Origin: JAOEGB01 sp041262585
GTDB taxonomy: Bacteria; Actinomycetota; Actinomycetes; Streptosporangiales; Streptosporangiaceae
NCBI RefSeq assembly: GCF_041262585.1
Contig: NZ_JBGCBZ010000006.1
Coordinates: 186,001 to 250,000, forward strand
DNA length: 64,000 nucleotides
Reading direction: 5' to 3'
The translations under genes were made by a program, and so were the position numbers. Shown in pieces: positions 34,341 through 42,535 of this stretch; positions within the stretch are counted from its first letter, which is position 1; each line of letters starts with the position of its first letter. Below the pieces are notes generated by a model, which saw nothing but the letters and a program-made list of their open reading frames with translations, was not told where the DNA came from and searched no databases.

Positions 34341-35072
34341 ATGTCTGGGTATGACCGTGTAGTCCAGCCGGCGGCTGGAGACGAGGCCCTGGAGAACCAC
34401 CTGGGTGGGGACGAGGCCAAGAACTACCGGCAGTACGAGTTCGACATGGTCGCGCCGCATGTCGGTCGGTCGATGCTGGAGATCGGCTCCGGCCTCGGCC
34501 ACTTCGCCGAGCAGTTCCTCCCCCGGCTCGACCGGCTCGTGGTGAGCGACTTCGACCCCTACTGCGTCGAGCAGCTCGAGAAGCGGTTCGCCGACCGGGA
34601 CGACATCTCGGTGCTCCAGTTCGGCCTGCCGACGGAGATTCCGCTGGCCGACCCGGTGGACACCGTCGTGCTCATGAACGTCCTGGAGCACATCGAAGAG
34701 GATGTCGAGGCGCTTCGATCCCTGGCCAAGGTCACCGCGCCCGGTGGGCGGATCATTATCTGGGTGCCGGGATACATGCAGCTTTACGGAGACTTCGACC
34801 GCAAGGTCGGGCATGTCACCCGATACACCCCCGCGACCTTGCGGAAGACAGTCATCAGCGCCGGGCTCGGCATCCAGGTCCTCAAGCCGATCAACTTCCT
34901 TGGCGGCATCGCCTGGTGGGCCGCCGTCCGGCGGGGCGGCGTCGGCTACCCGGACCCGCGGCTCGTCAAGATCTACGACAGGACGGTCGTGCCGACGACC
35001 CGGCTCATCGAGCGCTTCATCCGGCCGCCCTTCGGCCAGACCGTCTTCTGCGTCGCCCGCGTCCCCCAGTAG
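34341..35072 (+). CDS. Class I SAM-dependent methyltransferase
   Basis: This 243-residue enzyme has the SAM-binding motif I MLEIGSGLGHFAEQF, motif II VVSDFDPYCVEQLE and the post-core TVVLMNVLEHIEEDVEALRS pattern of UbiE/Methyltransf_11 types. The C-terminal part (FLGGIAWWAAVRRGGVGYPD) resembles methyltransferases acting on lipid or sugar substrates. The start ATG 34341 is preceded by GAGG; an open frame to 34230 passes through the tandem repeat and is rejected. Substrate unknown. Confidence 0.85.
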   Translation: MSGYDRVVQPAAGDEALENHLGGDEAKNYRQYEFDMVAPHVGRSMLEIGSGLGHFAEQFLPRLDRLVVSDFDPYCVEQLEKRFADRDDISVLQFGLPTEIPLADPVDTVVLMNVLEHIEEDVEALRSLAKVTAPGGRIIIWVPGYMQLYGDFDRKVGHVTRYTPATLRKTVISAGLGIQVLKPINFLGGIAWWAAVRRGGVGYPDPRLVKIYDRTVVPTTRLIERFIRPPFGQTVFCVARVPQ

Positions 35073-35120
35073 GCCCAGCCCCCAGTAGCCGGGCCACCCG
35101 GCTGTCCGGCCGGGGGCAGA

Positions 35121-35134
35121 TTACTCGCGAGTAA
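35121..35134 (+). promoter_or_regulatory. Perfect 14-bp palindrome, candidate operator
   Basis: TTACTCGCGAGTAA lies 48 nt before the acyl-CoA dehydrogenase start. It is a perfect palindrome in an otherwise GC-rich stretch and has the size of a TetR-family operator. Confidence 0.6.
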
Positions 35135-35181
35135 TAACCCGGCGTAACGTCGAAGTCATCCACCGCCTCAGGGAGGCCGCG

Positions 35182-37056
35182 ATGACCGATTACGCCAAGG
35201 CACGGGAAGTCGCCGAGCAGGCCCGCGAGAAGGAGTGGGCCCGCCCCAGCTTCGCGAAGCAGCTCTTCCTCGGAGACTTCAGGCTCGACCTCGTCCACCC
35301 CGCACCGCGGTTGAGCGAGGAGGAGACGAAGAAGGGCGAGGACTTCCTCCGCGCGCTGCGGAAGTTCCTGCAGGTCAAGGTCGACCCGGCGGTCATCGAG
35401 CGCTCAGCCGTCATCCCCGATGAGGTGATCAGGGGTCTCGCCGCCATCGGCGCGTTCGGCATGACGATCGAGGAGGAGTACGGCGGGCTGTGTCTGAGCC
35501 ACCTGTACTACTGCCGGGCGCTCCAGCTCACCGCGTCGTACTCCCCCGCCCTGAGCGCGCTCCTGTCGGCTCACCAGTCCATCGGGGTCCCGCAGCCGCT
35601 GAGGCTCTTCGGGACGCCCGAGCAGAAGCGGAAGTTCCTTCCCCGATGCGCCCGGGGGGAGATCTCCGCGTTCCTGCTCACCGAGCCCGACGTGGGCTCC
35701 GACCCGGCCCGGCTCGCGACGACGGCTGTCCGTGACGGCGACTCCTACGTGCTCGACGGCGTCAAGCTCTGGACCACCAACGGCGTCATCGCCGATCTGC
35801 TCGTCGTGATGGCGAGGACGGGTTCGAAGATCTCCGCCTTCGTGGTCGAGGCCGACGCTCCCGGCATCACGGTCGAACACCGCAACGCGTTCATGGGCCT
35901 GCGCGGCATCGAGAACGGCGTGACCCGGTTCGACCAGGTCCGCGTGCCGGTGGAGAACCTCATCGGCCGCGAGGGACAGGGCCTGAAGATCGCCCTGACC
36001 ACCCTGAACACCGGCCGCCTCTCGCTCCCCGCGAGCTGCGCGGGCACGGCCAAGTGGGCGACGAAGATCGCCCGCGAGTGGGGCATGGAGCGCATCCAGT
36101 GGGGCCGCCCGGTCGGCGAGCACGAGGCGGTCGCCCGCAAGATCTCCTTCATCACCTGTACGGCTTACGCCCTCGAAGCCGTCGTGGACCTCACCGGACG
36201 CCTGGCCGACGACGAGAGTAACGACATCCGCATCGAGGCGGCCCTGGCCAAGCTTTACGGGTCGGAGATGGCCTGGCGGGTCGCGGACGAGCTGGTCCAG
36301 GTCAGGGGCGGGCGCGGCTACGAGACCGCCGAGTCGCTGCACGCCCGCGGCGAGCGCGGCGTCCCCGCCGAGCAGATGCTCCGAGACCTCCGGATCAACC
36401 GCATCTTCGAAGGCTCCACCGAGATCATGCATCTGCTCATCGCCCGCGAGGCCGTGGACGCACACCTGTCGGTCGCGGGTGACCTCATCAATCCCAAGGC
36501 CGACCTCAGGGCCAAGGGAAGGGCGGCCACCCGGGCGGGCGGCTTCTACGCCAAGTGGCTGCCCGGCCTCCTCGCCGGGCCCGGGCAGTTGCCCACGTCG
36601 TACGCCGAGTTCGGCGCGCTCGCCCATCACCTGCGCTACGTCGAGCGGACCAGCCGCAAGCTCGCCCGGTCGACGTTCTACGGGATGTCCCGCTGGCAGG
36701 GGAAGCTGGAGCACAAGCAGGGCTTCCTCTCCCGGATCGTCGACATCGGGGCCGAACTCTTCGCCATCACCGCCGTCTGCATCCGGGCCCAGGAGGACGC
36801 CACCGACCTCGGCTGCAAGCCGTACGAGGTCGCGGACACCTTCTGCAACCAGGCCCGGCTGCGCGCCGACGCGCTGTTCCACCGGCTGTGGGACAACTCC
36901 GACTTCCGCGATGTACGGCTGGCCCGGCGCGTGCTGAACGGGCGATACGCGTTCGTGGAGGAGGGCATCCTCGATCCCTCGCTCGACGGCCCCTGGATCG
37001 CACCGGCGCGGCCCGGCCCGGCTACGGCCGAGGACGTCCACCGCCACGTCCGCTGA
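35182..37056 (+). CDS. Acyl-CoA dehydrogenase, long VLCAD-like form
   Basis: This 624-residue flavoenzyme is longer than the usual 380-400, with about 200 extra C-terminal residues as in VLCAD/ACAD9. The FAD/substrate segment FLLTEPDVGSDPA, NGVKLWTTNG-type strand and the FEGSTEIMHLLIAREAV segment, which holds the catalytic region, are present. It introduces the alpha-beta double bond in fatty acyl-CoA. ATG 35182 has GGGAGG at 6 nt. The upstream palindrome suggests control by a fatty-acid or acyl-CoA responsive repressor. Confidence 0.88.
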   Translation: MTDYAKAREVAEQAREKEWARPSFAKQLFLGDFRLDLVHPAPRLSEEETKKGEDFLRALRKFLQVKVDPAVIERSAVIPDEVIRGLAAIGAFGMTIEEEYGGLCLSHLYYCRALQLTASYSPALSALLSAHQSIGVPQPLRLFGTPEQKRKFLPRCARGEISAFLLTEPDVGSDPARLATTAVRDGDSYVLDGVKLWTTNGVIADLLVVMARTGSKISAFVVEADAPGITVEHRNAFMGLRGIENGVTRFDQVRVPVENLIGREGQGLKIALTTLNTGRLSLPASCAGTAKWATKIAREWGMERIQWGRPVGEHEAVARKISFITCTAYALEAVVDLTGRLADDESNDIRIEAALAKLYGSEMAWRVADELVQVRGGRGYETAESLHARGERGVPAEQMLRDLRINRIFEGSTEIMHLLIAREAVDAHLSVAGDLINPKADLRAKGRAATRAGGFYAKWLPGLLAGPGQLPTSYAEFGALAHHLRYVERTSRKLARSTFYGMSRWQGKLEHKQGFLSRIVDIGAELFAITAVCIRAQEDATDLGCKPYEVADTFCNQARLRADALFHRLWDNSDFRDVRLARRVLNGRYAFVEEGILDPSLDGPWIAPARPGPATAEDVHRHVR

Positions 37057-37113
37057 GCTCAGCCAGCCGCAGGCGAGAGCCGTACGAGGCCGGGGTGACA
37101 CCACGGTGAGAGC

Positions 37114-37153
37114 GTGTGAGACCGCGTGAGACCGTGTGAGACCGTGTGAGAAC
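37114..37153 (+). repeat. 10-bp tandem repeat, four copies
   Basis: Units GTGTGAGACC, GCGTGAGACC, GTGTGAGACC and GTGTGAGAAC lie in exact register, 57 nt after the dehydrogenase stop and just before a terminator. One unit is about one turn of B-DNA. Confidence 0.85.
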
Positions 37154-37157
37154 GGAA

Positions 37158-37184
37158 AGACCGCCCCACGGCGTGGGGCGGTCT
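37158..37184 (+). terminator. Bidirectional terminator
   Basis: A perfect 12-bp stem (37158-37169 with 37173-37184) has a 3-nt loop, between the convergent dehydrogenase and small peptide genes. On the minus strand TTTCC follows. Confidence 0.88.
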
Positions 37185-37214
37185 CATCGTCTGATGGGGA
37201 TCCCGGGCGGGGGA

Positions 37215-37379
37215 TCACACGTCCAGGCACCACATCCAGCCGTGGCCCTTGATGTAGCAGGGGTACCACTCGGGGGCCATGGCGTTCGCCGGGGTGGACA
37301 GGACGCCGAAAGTGGTCACGGCGACGGCGGTGGTGGCGAGAACCGCGGCGGAGCGCTTGAGCGTGCGGGTGATCTTCAT
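37215..37379 (-). CDS. Small secreted two-cysteine peptide
   Basis: The 54-residue product has a textbook signal peptide: KITRTLKRS, a hydrophobic core AAVLATTAVAVTTFGV and an ANA cleavage site. The predicted mature part of about 21 residues (from MAPEWYPCY to the end GWMWCLDV) has two Cys, three Trp and two Tyr. GGAG lies 7-8 nt before the ATG at 37379. A promoter-proximal set of 11-bp direct repeats and a downstream terminator show an independent transcription unit. No family was recognised; it could be a disulfide-closed signal or antimicrobial peptide. Confidence 0.72.
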   Translation of the reverse strand: MKITRTLKRSAAVLATTAVAVTTFGVLSTPANAMAPEWYPCYIKGHGWMWCLDV

Positions 37380-37432
37380 TGATATCTCCTGGTGTGTCCA
37401 TGCTTGTCGGTGACGTGAATCAGTAGACACGG

Positions 37433-37476
37433 CCACACTTGCCAAGACCTTCGGCCTGACTTGGACCTCACTTGGA
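37433..37476 (-). promoter_or_regulatory. Phased 11-bp direct repeats upstream of the secreted peptide gene
   Basis: CCTGACTTGGA (37455-37465) and CCTCACTTGGA (37466-37476) are adjacent 11-mers with one difference. CCACACTTGCC (37433-37443) sits exactly 22 bp away in the same phase. The 11-bp spacing is the hallmark of OmpR/PhoB- and SARP-type winged-helix activators. They lie 54-97 nt before the start codon. Confidence 0.55.
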
Positions 37477-37756
37477 GAGCCTCAGGAAGGCGCTCTTGGC
37501 GCCTTGGAAAACCAGTTGGCCGCCCACGACGGCAGTTGTTACGGTCACGGCATGTGGATTCTCTACGGCGACCGCTGATCGGTTGATCCAACCGATCCGG
37601 CAGATGTCACCGATGCGGCCGGCCCATCCGGCTCATCGTGTGTCCGACCTGCCCGGCTGATCGGTCGCGACTCAGCTTTCTGGCCCTGTCCTTCCCCGAC
37701 GCGGCAGCTGAGTGACGGCACCTCGTGCCGCGTTCCCATTCGCAAGGAGATCCCGT
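37477..37756. other. Intergenic region without recognised gene
   Basis: A 7-bp hairpin lies at 37487-37493 with 37499-37505. A run of near-repeats built on ATCCGGC and GATCGG fills about 37580-37670. An eight-codon ATG frame at 37552 has no ribosome site. The strong AAGGAG at 37744-37749 belongs to the next gene. Confidence 0.4.
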
Positions 37757-37948
37757 ATGCATATCCGCGTGTCCAGCAAACGTGGCAAGGGCCTGCCGCG
37801 TACGCCCCAGACTCAGCCACAGCCACAGCCACAGCCACAGCGGGCCGTACCTCAGCGGCACGCGCCGCAGCCGCCGCGCCAGATGCCGGCGCCGGTGATG
37901 CCGGTGCGCCCGATGCGCCAGCCCCGCAGGCTGCCCCGGCCGAAGTAA
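37757..37948 (+). CDS. Small basic Pro/Gln-rich peptide
   Basis: This 63-residue product opens MHIRVSSKRGKGLPRTPQ and then has TQPQPQPQPQRAVPQR and a Pro/Met/Arg-rich end (PVRPMRQPRRLPRPK). It has no Cys, no acidic residues and no membrane segment. The start has a strong AAGGAG at good spacing and a 12-bp terminator follows at 38021, so a real gene is likely. The PQ run comes from a five-fold CCACAG hexamer repeat. No family recognised. Confidence 0.6.
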   Translation: MHIRVSSKRGKGLPRTPQTQPQPQPQPQRAVPQRHAPQPPRQMPAPVMPVRPMRQPRRLPRPK

Positions 37949-38020
37949 CCAGGCAACCGGGTCAGTGCTCGGCCCAAGTGACCAAGTGACCGGGGCGGCT
38001 TTCGGCCCCAAGTGAATACA

Positions 38021-38054
38021 GAAGGGCACCCCTGGTCCGCCCGGGGTGCCCTTC
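38021..38054 (+). terminator. Terminator after the Pro/Gln-rich peptide gene
   Basis: A perfect 12-bp stem (38021-38032 with 38043-38054) has a 10-nt loop. It can also stop minus-strand transcripts from the thiolase gene. Confidence 0.88.
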
Positions 38055-38060
38055 GCGTTG

Positions 38061-38088
38061 TTAGTACGGCGCTGTTAGTACGGCGCTG
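38061..38088 (+). repeat. 14-bp tandem repeat, two copies
   Basis: TTAGTACGGCGCTG is repeated perfectly at 38061-38074 and 38075-38088, followed by a partial third start (TTCATACG). It lies between a terminator and the thiolase stop. Confidence 0.8.
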
Positions 38089-38146
38089 TTCATACGACTC
38101 CTGGCCACCACGAGGTGGCATGCCGTACTCTCCGTGCCGGCTGAGA

Positions 38147-39292
38147 TCAGAGACGCTCGATGATGGTCACGTTGGCCTGGCCGCCGCCCTCGCACATCGT
38201 CTGAAGGCCGTAACGGCCGCCCGTGCGCTCAAGCTCGTGCAGCAACTTGGTCATCAGGATGGCGCCGGTGCCGCCGAGCGGGTGGCCGAGGGCGATCGCG
38301 CCGCCGTTCGGGTTGGTCCGCGCCGGGTCGGCGCCGATCTCCGCGAGCCACGCGAGCGGCACGGGGGCGAACGCCTCGTTGATCTCGATGACGTCGATGT
38401 CCTCGATGGTGAGCCCCGCCTTCTTGAGCGCCTTCCGCGTGGCCGGGATGGGCGCGGTCAGCATGTAGACGGGGTCGTCTCCGGTCAGGGCCAGCGTGAC
38501 GATCCGGGCGCGCGGGGTCAGGCCGTGGTCGCGGACGGCCTGCTCGGAGGCGATGAGCAGGGCGCCCGAGCCGTCCGAGATCTGCGACGACGTGGCCGCC
38601 GTGATCTGGCCGCCCTCGCGCAGGGTCTTCAGCTGGGCCATCTTCTCCAACGTCGTGTCGGGCCGGGGGCCCTCGTCGTCCTCGACGCCGTTGATGGGCG
38701 CGATCTGGTCCTTGAAGTAGCCGTTGGCGATGGCCTTGGCGGCCCGCTGGTGGCTCTCATAGGCGAACTGCTCAAGCTGGTCGCGCTTCAGGCCCCACTT
38801 CTCGCACATCAGCTCGGCGCCGCGGAACTGGGAGATCTCCTGCGTGCCGTACCGCTCGACCCAATTGTCGCCGAAGGGGAACGGCATGCCCTTCTCCAGC
38901 GCCGCCGTGATGCTCGATCCCATGGGGACGATCGACATCGACTCCACGCCGGCGGCGACGACGAGGTCCTGCGTGCCGGAGAGCACTCCCTGCGCCGCGA
39001 AGTGAACGGCCTGCTGCGAGCTACCGCACTGACGGTCGATGGTGACACCGGCCACGGTCTCCGGGAGGCCGGCGCTGAGCCAGGCATTGCGCGCGATGTC
39101 CATCGACTGCGGACCGAACTGCATGACGCAGCCCATGATCACGTCTTCCACGGCGGACGGGTCGACGCCGGTGCGCTCGACGAGCGCCGAGAGAGTGTGA
39201 GCGGCCAGGTCGGTCGGGTGGACGGTGGAGAGCCCGCCCTTCTTCTTGCCGACCGGGGTGCGGACCGCCCCGACGATGTACGCCTCTGCCAC
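38147..39292 (-). CDS. fadA: Acetyl-CoA acyltransferase (thiolase)
   Basis: The 381-residue thiolase has the nucleophile Cys89 in DRQCGSSQQAVH, NEAFAPVPLAW, the NPNGGAIALGHPLGGTGA loop with the catalytic His, and the second Cys in TMCEGGGQANVT. It cleaves 3-ketoacyl-CoA in beta-oxidation, or the reverse. The start is GTG 39292 behind GGAGG. A 19-bp inverted repeat lies 15 nt upstream. It stands alone, without a fadB neighbour. Confidence 0.92.
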   Translation of the reverse strand: MAEAYIVGAVRTPVGKKKGGLSTVHPTDLAAHTLSALVERTGVDPSAVEDVIMGCVMQFGPQSMDIARNAWLSAGLPETVAGVTIDRQCGSSQQAVHFAAQGVLSGTQDLVVAAGVESMSIVPMGSSITAALEKGMPFPFGDNWVERYGTQEISQFRGAELMCEKWGLKRDQLEQFAYESHQRAAKAIANGYFKDQIAPINGVEDDEGPRPDTTLEKMAQLKTLREGGQITAATSSQISDGSGALLIASEQAVRDHGLTPRARIVTLALTGDDPVYMLTAPIPATRKALKKAGLTIEDIDVIEINEAFAPVPLAWLAEIGADPARTNPNGGAIALGHPLGGTGAILMTKLLHELERTGGRYGLQTMCEGGGQANVTIIERL

Positions 39293-39307
39293 AGTGCCTC
39301 CATAGGA

Positions 39308-39326
39308 AACCGAGCAATGTTCGGTT
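39308..39326 (-). promoter_or_regulatory. 19-bp inverted repeat, candidate operator of the thiolase gene
   Basis: AACCGAGCAATGTTCGGTT has 9-bp arms with one mismatch around a central A. It lies 15 nt before the GTG start, where a bound repressor would block the promoter or the transcript start. A TetR-family repressor is likely but not identified. Confidence 0.6.
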
Positions 39327-39438
39327 AGTGAGAGGTTACATCAGAACTTTCGTCCACGCTTGTACGGGTCCGCTCGCGGGCCCCGGCCACTCTCACGGGA
39401 TCTTCGGCCACTCTGGGCGGCTCTGGAGGCGTCTGGGC

Positions 39439-40440
39439 TCAGGAGTAACGGCCGGGGAGGATGTCCTCGGGCTCGGCGAGTTGGAAGGCGCCCTGATCGG
39501 TCGCGATCCCCTGGAGGCGGTCGGCGACGGCGAGCGCGACGGCCGCCCGTTCGAGCAGCGCCGTGTCATCCCTCACGCCCTTGCCGTCCTCATCGGTCGC
39601 CGCCACGCCGGCATCGCTCGCCGTCTCCCCCTCATCGCCGGACGTGCTCTCATCGCCGGATGTGTTCTCGGCGTCGGTCACCGTCTCGGGCCGGGGGTCG
39701 ATCTCCGCCTCGGCATGAACGTCCTCAGCGTCGGCATCGAGGCCGGGCTCGGTCTTGAGCTCGGGCTTGAGCTCGTGCTTCGGCTCGATCGCGGAGAGCT
39801 TCGCGACGACGATCTCGGTGAGGTACGGCCAGCGGACTCGGGCAGCTGGCGGGATCTTGTGGCCCTCCTCGATCGTGACGACCGTGTCCGCTCCCGCGTA
39901 GATGTCGGCCACCCCGCCGCCGTTCACGGCGACATGCACGATCCCGTCGACCAGTTGTCCGTCGGGCCAGCGGTCGGGGTCCGCGGAATCGGCCGGCCGG
40001 AGAAGCTCTCCGAGCAGACCGATGGCCTCCTCCGGAGCGGGCGCGGCCGGCAGGTAGACGACAGCGGCCCGGAGATCGCTGTCGCTGAGGTCGGTCGGCT
40101 CACCCTGGCACAGGGACCAGCCGCCGAGGCGGTAGGCGATGCCCTCGGCCAGGGTCTTGTCGAAGAAGTTCACCGGTAGTGGCCCCTCCGCGGCGACGCG
40201 GCAGGCCCAGAGCCGGTCCTCGTCGCCCACGCCGAGCTTGGCCAGGATCTCACCGGTCAACTCGAGAGCGGCGAAGATCCTCGACCCGCCCGCCACGATG
40301 TCGTCGCCGTCGAGCCGGGCATCCGGATCCGCGAGCTGGGCGATCGCCAGCAGCGTCTTGGGGTCGGGGCGGGCGGGCAGCAGCACCGTCGGTCCTGTGC
40401 GCAGCCGGCCCGGCAGCAGGAGATTCGACAACCAGCCCAC
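39439..40440 (-). CDS. Hypothetical protein with acidic tail
   Basis: This 333-residue protein opens MGWLSNLLLPGRLRTGPTVL from a GTG behind GGAGG. The first 225 residues look globular (ALELTGEILAKLGVGDEDRL, LVDGIVHVAVNGGGVADIYA). From about 230 to 295 it is Asp/Glu/Thr-rich and low-complexity. No signal peptide or membrane span is evident. It follows the first class F sortase gene by 82 nt and may share its transcript. I do not recognise the family. Confidence 0.65.
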   Translation of the reverse strand: MGWLSNLLLPGRLRTGPTVLLPARPDPKTLLAIAQLADPDARLDGDDIVAGGSRIFAALELTGEILAKLGVGDEDRLWACRVAAEGPLPVNFFDKTLAEGIAYRLGGWSLCQGEPTDLSDSDLRAAVVYLPAAPAPEEAIGLLGELLRPADSADPDRWPDGQLVDGIVHVAVNGGGVADIYAGADTVVTIEEGHKIPPAARVRWPYLTEIVVAKLSAIEPKHELKPELKTEPGLDADAEDVHAEAEIDPRPETVTDAENTSGDESTSGDEGETASDAGVAATDEDGKGVRDDTALLERAAVALAVADRLQGIATDQGAFQLAEPEDILPGRYS

Positions 40441-40522
40441 AGGGCCCTCCTCGTGATCGGTCGAAGAGACGATAGCCCCCCGAATCGCGATCCACGAGCA
40501 GTTCCGGTAACCCCGATCCCGA

Positions 40523-41422
40523 TCAGGACTTACCGGCGGCGAGACGCGTGCCGGTCATCACCGCGTAGACGATGACGTTGTCCACGTAATGGCCGGTATT
40601 GCGGTTGTAGGTGCCGCCACACGTGATCAACCGTAGCTCGGCGTTGTCGCGCGGGCCGTACACCCGGTTGGTGGGGAAGGTCTGCTTGTTCGCCTGCTCG
40701 ACGCCGCCGACGGTGAAGATCGCCACCGTCCCGTCGAGGCGGACGACCTCGATCTTGTCTCCGTTGTGGATCTCATGGAGACGGCTGAACACGGCGCTGC
40801 GCGTGGTGGTGTCCTTGTGCCCGAGCATGACGGCCGGGCCCGCCTCGCCCGCGGTGGGACCACCCCGGTACCAGCCGACCAGATTGGGATTGCCGATCGG
40901 TGGAGTCTCGATGGCGCCGCTCTTGTCCGTGCCCACCGATCTGATCTGTGCGTTGATGCCCAGCCTCGGCACGATCAGGCGCTTGGGCGTGGACGGCTGC
41001 ATCGCCGGAGCCGGGGGCTCGGTGGGCACGGGAGGGGGCGCGGTGGCGACCGCCTGGGTCAACGGCTGTCCGACGCCTCCGGGGCCGACCGTGGGAGCGA
41101 GCCCCCCTGGCCCTCCCTGCCTCGCCAGCATCGTACGCTCCGTCGGGGCGTACTCGTCGGGAGAGCTGATCATGAAGAGCATCCCGACGACGACGGTCAC
41201 CACGCCGGCGACGGCCGCCAGGATGAGCACGCCGCGCATCGCCTGGGTCCCGCTGACGCGCGGCTCTTCAGGCCGCTGTGGCGGCTGCTGGGGCAGCATG
41301 ACGGGCTGGTAGATCGGCTGGCCGTACACAGGCTGTGGATAACCCTGCACACGCGGATCACCAGGGCCGAAGGGCGGCCCCGGCTGGCCGGGTGGGTACT
41401 GCCCCGGCGGTGGCGTGGTCAT
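40523..41422 (-). CDS. Class F sortase, module 1
   Basis: The 299-residue protein has a Pro/Gln/Gly-rich cytoplasmic N-terminus (about 1-58), one membrane span (GVLILAAVAGVVTVVVGMLF) and the sortase barrel (IVPRLGINAQIRSVGTDKSG). Catalytic His is in VMLGHKDTTT and Cys in RLITCGGTY. The Arg usually seen in the HYRDN strand is Val here (HYVDN). It starts 9 nt after the surface-protein gene, so the pair forms one module that likely anchors that protein to the wall. Confidence 0.9.
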   Translation of the reverse strand: MTTPPPGQYPPGQPGPPFGPGDPRVQGYPQPVYGQPIYQPVMLPQQPPQRPEEPRVSGTQAMRGVLILAAVAGVVTVVVGMLFMISSPDEYAPTERTMLARQGGPGGLAPTVGPGGVGQPLTQAVATAPPPVPTEPPAPAMQPSTPKRLIVPRLGINAQIRSVGTDKSGAIETPPIGNPNLVGWYRGGPTAGEAGPAVMLGHKDTTTRSAVFSRLHEIHNGDKIEVVRLDGTVAIFTVGGVEQANKQTFPTNRVYGPRDNAELRLITCGGTYNRNTGHYVDNVIVYAVMTGTRLAAGKS

Positions 41423-41431
41423 CGCCGGGTC

Positions 41432-42304
41432 CTAATGCCGTACGGCACGGCGTCGCGCACGCAGCATCAGTCCGCCGGTGGCCGCGGCCAGGATCAACGC
41501 CGTGCCGCTGAGCACGAGGACACGTCCGTCCGGCCCCATCTCTCCACCGCCACCCGTGGCGGCCCCGCCCCCAGGCGTGTGCGTCACCTGAGTGGTCTTG
41601 TGCGGCTTGGCCGTCACAGTCGTGTACACCGTCCGCGTAGGCCGCGGACTCGTCGGCGTGGCACTCGGAGACGTGTTAGTGGGCGTCGGACTCGTACTCG
41701 TACTCGTCGTCGCGGCCGGCGACACCGTGATGGTCGCCGCCGCGGCGTCCGCTTCGGTTGTCGTCTTGACCGTGCAGGTGTACCAGGCTGTCGGGGTGCT
41801 GCCGGCGGCGGTCGGACCCACCTTGAGGATGAACTGGCCGGGCTTGACGGCGAAGGTTCCCGTCGCCGTCGGAGTCACGGTGACGAGGATGGTCGGAATG
41901 GGCATCGGCGCCTGGGCCGTCACCGACGCCACGGGCACAGAAGAGGCGGTCGCCGACTTGGTGAGCGGCTGAGCCGCGATGGGAGCACCGGTGAAGGTCA
42001 GTTGCCCATCCATGACCACCTGCTCGGTGGTGGCGATCCCGGAGGTGGCCAGAAGGCTGGGAGCCGTGGCCGGCTGGGAGATCTTCCACGTCACGACAGC
42101 GGGGCCGTTGGGCGTCGGCGCGGTGACCGGTCCGGCGAGGTCCACTCCGAACTTGACGTCCGTAGTGCCACATGTGTACGTGACGGGCTTGGGCTCCAGA
42201 AGAGCCGCGGCCGCGGGGAAGCCACCGAGAAGGACTCCTGCGCTGACTACTCCGGCTGCGGCCGCCTTCTTGGCGATACGACGCCGTGCCTTCGACTTCA
42301 GCAC
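41432..42304 (-). CDS. Surface protein with sortase-type C-terminus, module 1
   Basis: This 290-residue protein starts at GTG 42304 with a basic signal region (LKSKARRRIAKKAAAAGVVS) and a cleavable hydrophobic stretch. After a beta-rich domain (about 35-185) comes a Ser/Thr/Pro stalk (TSTSTSPTPTNTSPSATPTS). The end has THTPGGGAATGGGG, a hydrophobic span (VLVLSGTALILAAATGGLML) and RARRRAVRH, the layout of a sortase substrate but with GAATG in place of LPxTG. It resembles the partner protein in module 2 in layout only. Confidence 0.8.
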   Translation of the reverse strand: MLKSKARRRIAKKAAAAGVVSAGVLLGGFPAAAALLEPKPVTYTCGTTDVKFGVDLAGPVTAPTPNGPAVVTWKISQPATAPSLLATSGIATTEQVVMDGQLTFTGAPIAAQPLTKSATASSVPVASVTAQAPMPIPTILVTVTPTATGTFAVKPGQFILKVGPTAAGSTPTAWYTCTVKTTTEADAAAATITVSPAATTSTSTSPTPTNTSPSATPTSPRPTRTVYTTVTAKPHKTTQVTHTPGGGAATGGGGEMGPDGRVLVLSGTALILAAATGGLMLRARRRAVRH

Positions 42305-42535
42305 TGATCCTCTCCCATTCCAAGTCCCTGCACTAACAGGCGTACCAGCATCCCAGCATACGGTCACGGTTAGGTAGAGATCCTATGGACTACTCCGGCC
42401 GATCGGAGCCTTTCACCACAACTCTGTCATGAAATACCCACAGATTTCTGTCATAGCGTCGCCGTCGCCGTCGTCATCGTCGTCGTCGACGCCCGTGTCA
42501 GTGGATGTGGGTGCCGGGGATGGCGACACGACGGA

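Noticed and set aside
37114..37153. CRISPR array
   Set aside because: Units are 10 bp and contiguous, with no spacers; none of the tandem repeats in this window has spacer architecture and no cas gene is present.
37552..37578. Eight-codon frame MWILYGDR as a leader peptide
   Set aside because: No ribosome site and no adjacent biosynthetic gene or attenuator pairing.
37811..37840. CCACAG hexamer run as a regulatory microsatellite
   Set aside because: It lies inside the coding frame of the 63-residue peptide, encodes its PQ repeat and keeps frame.
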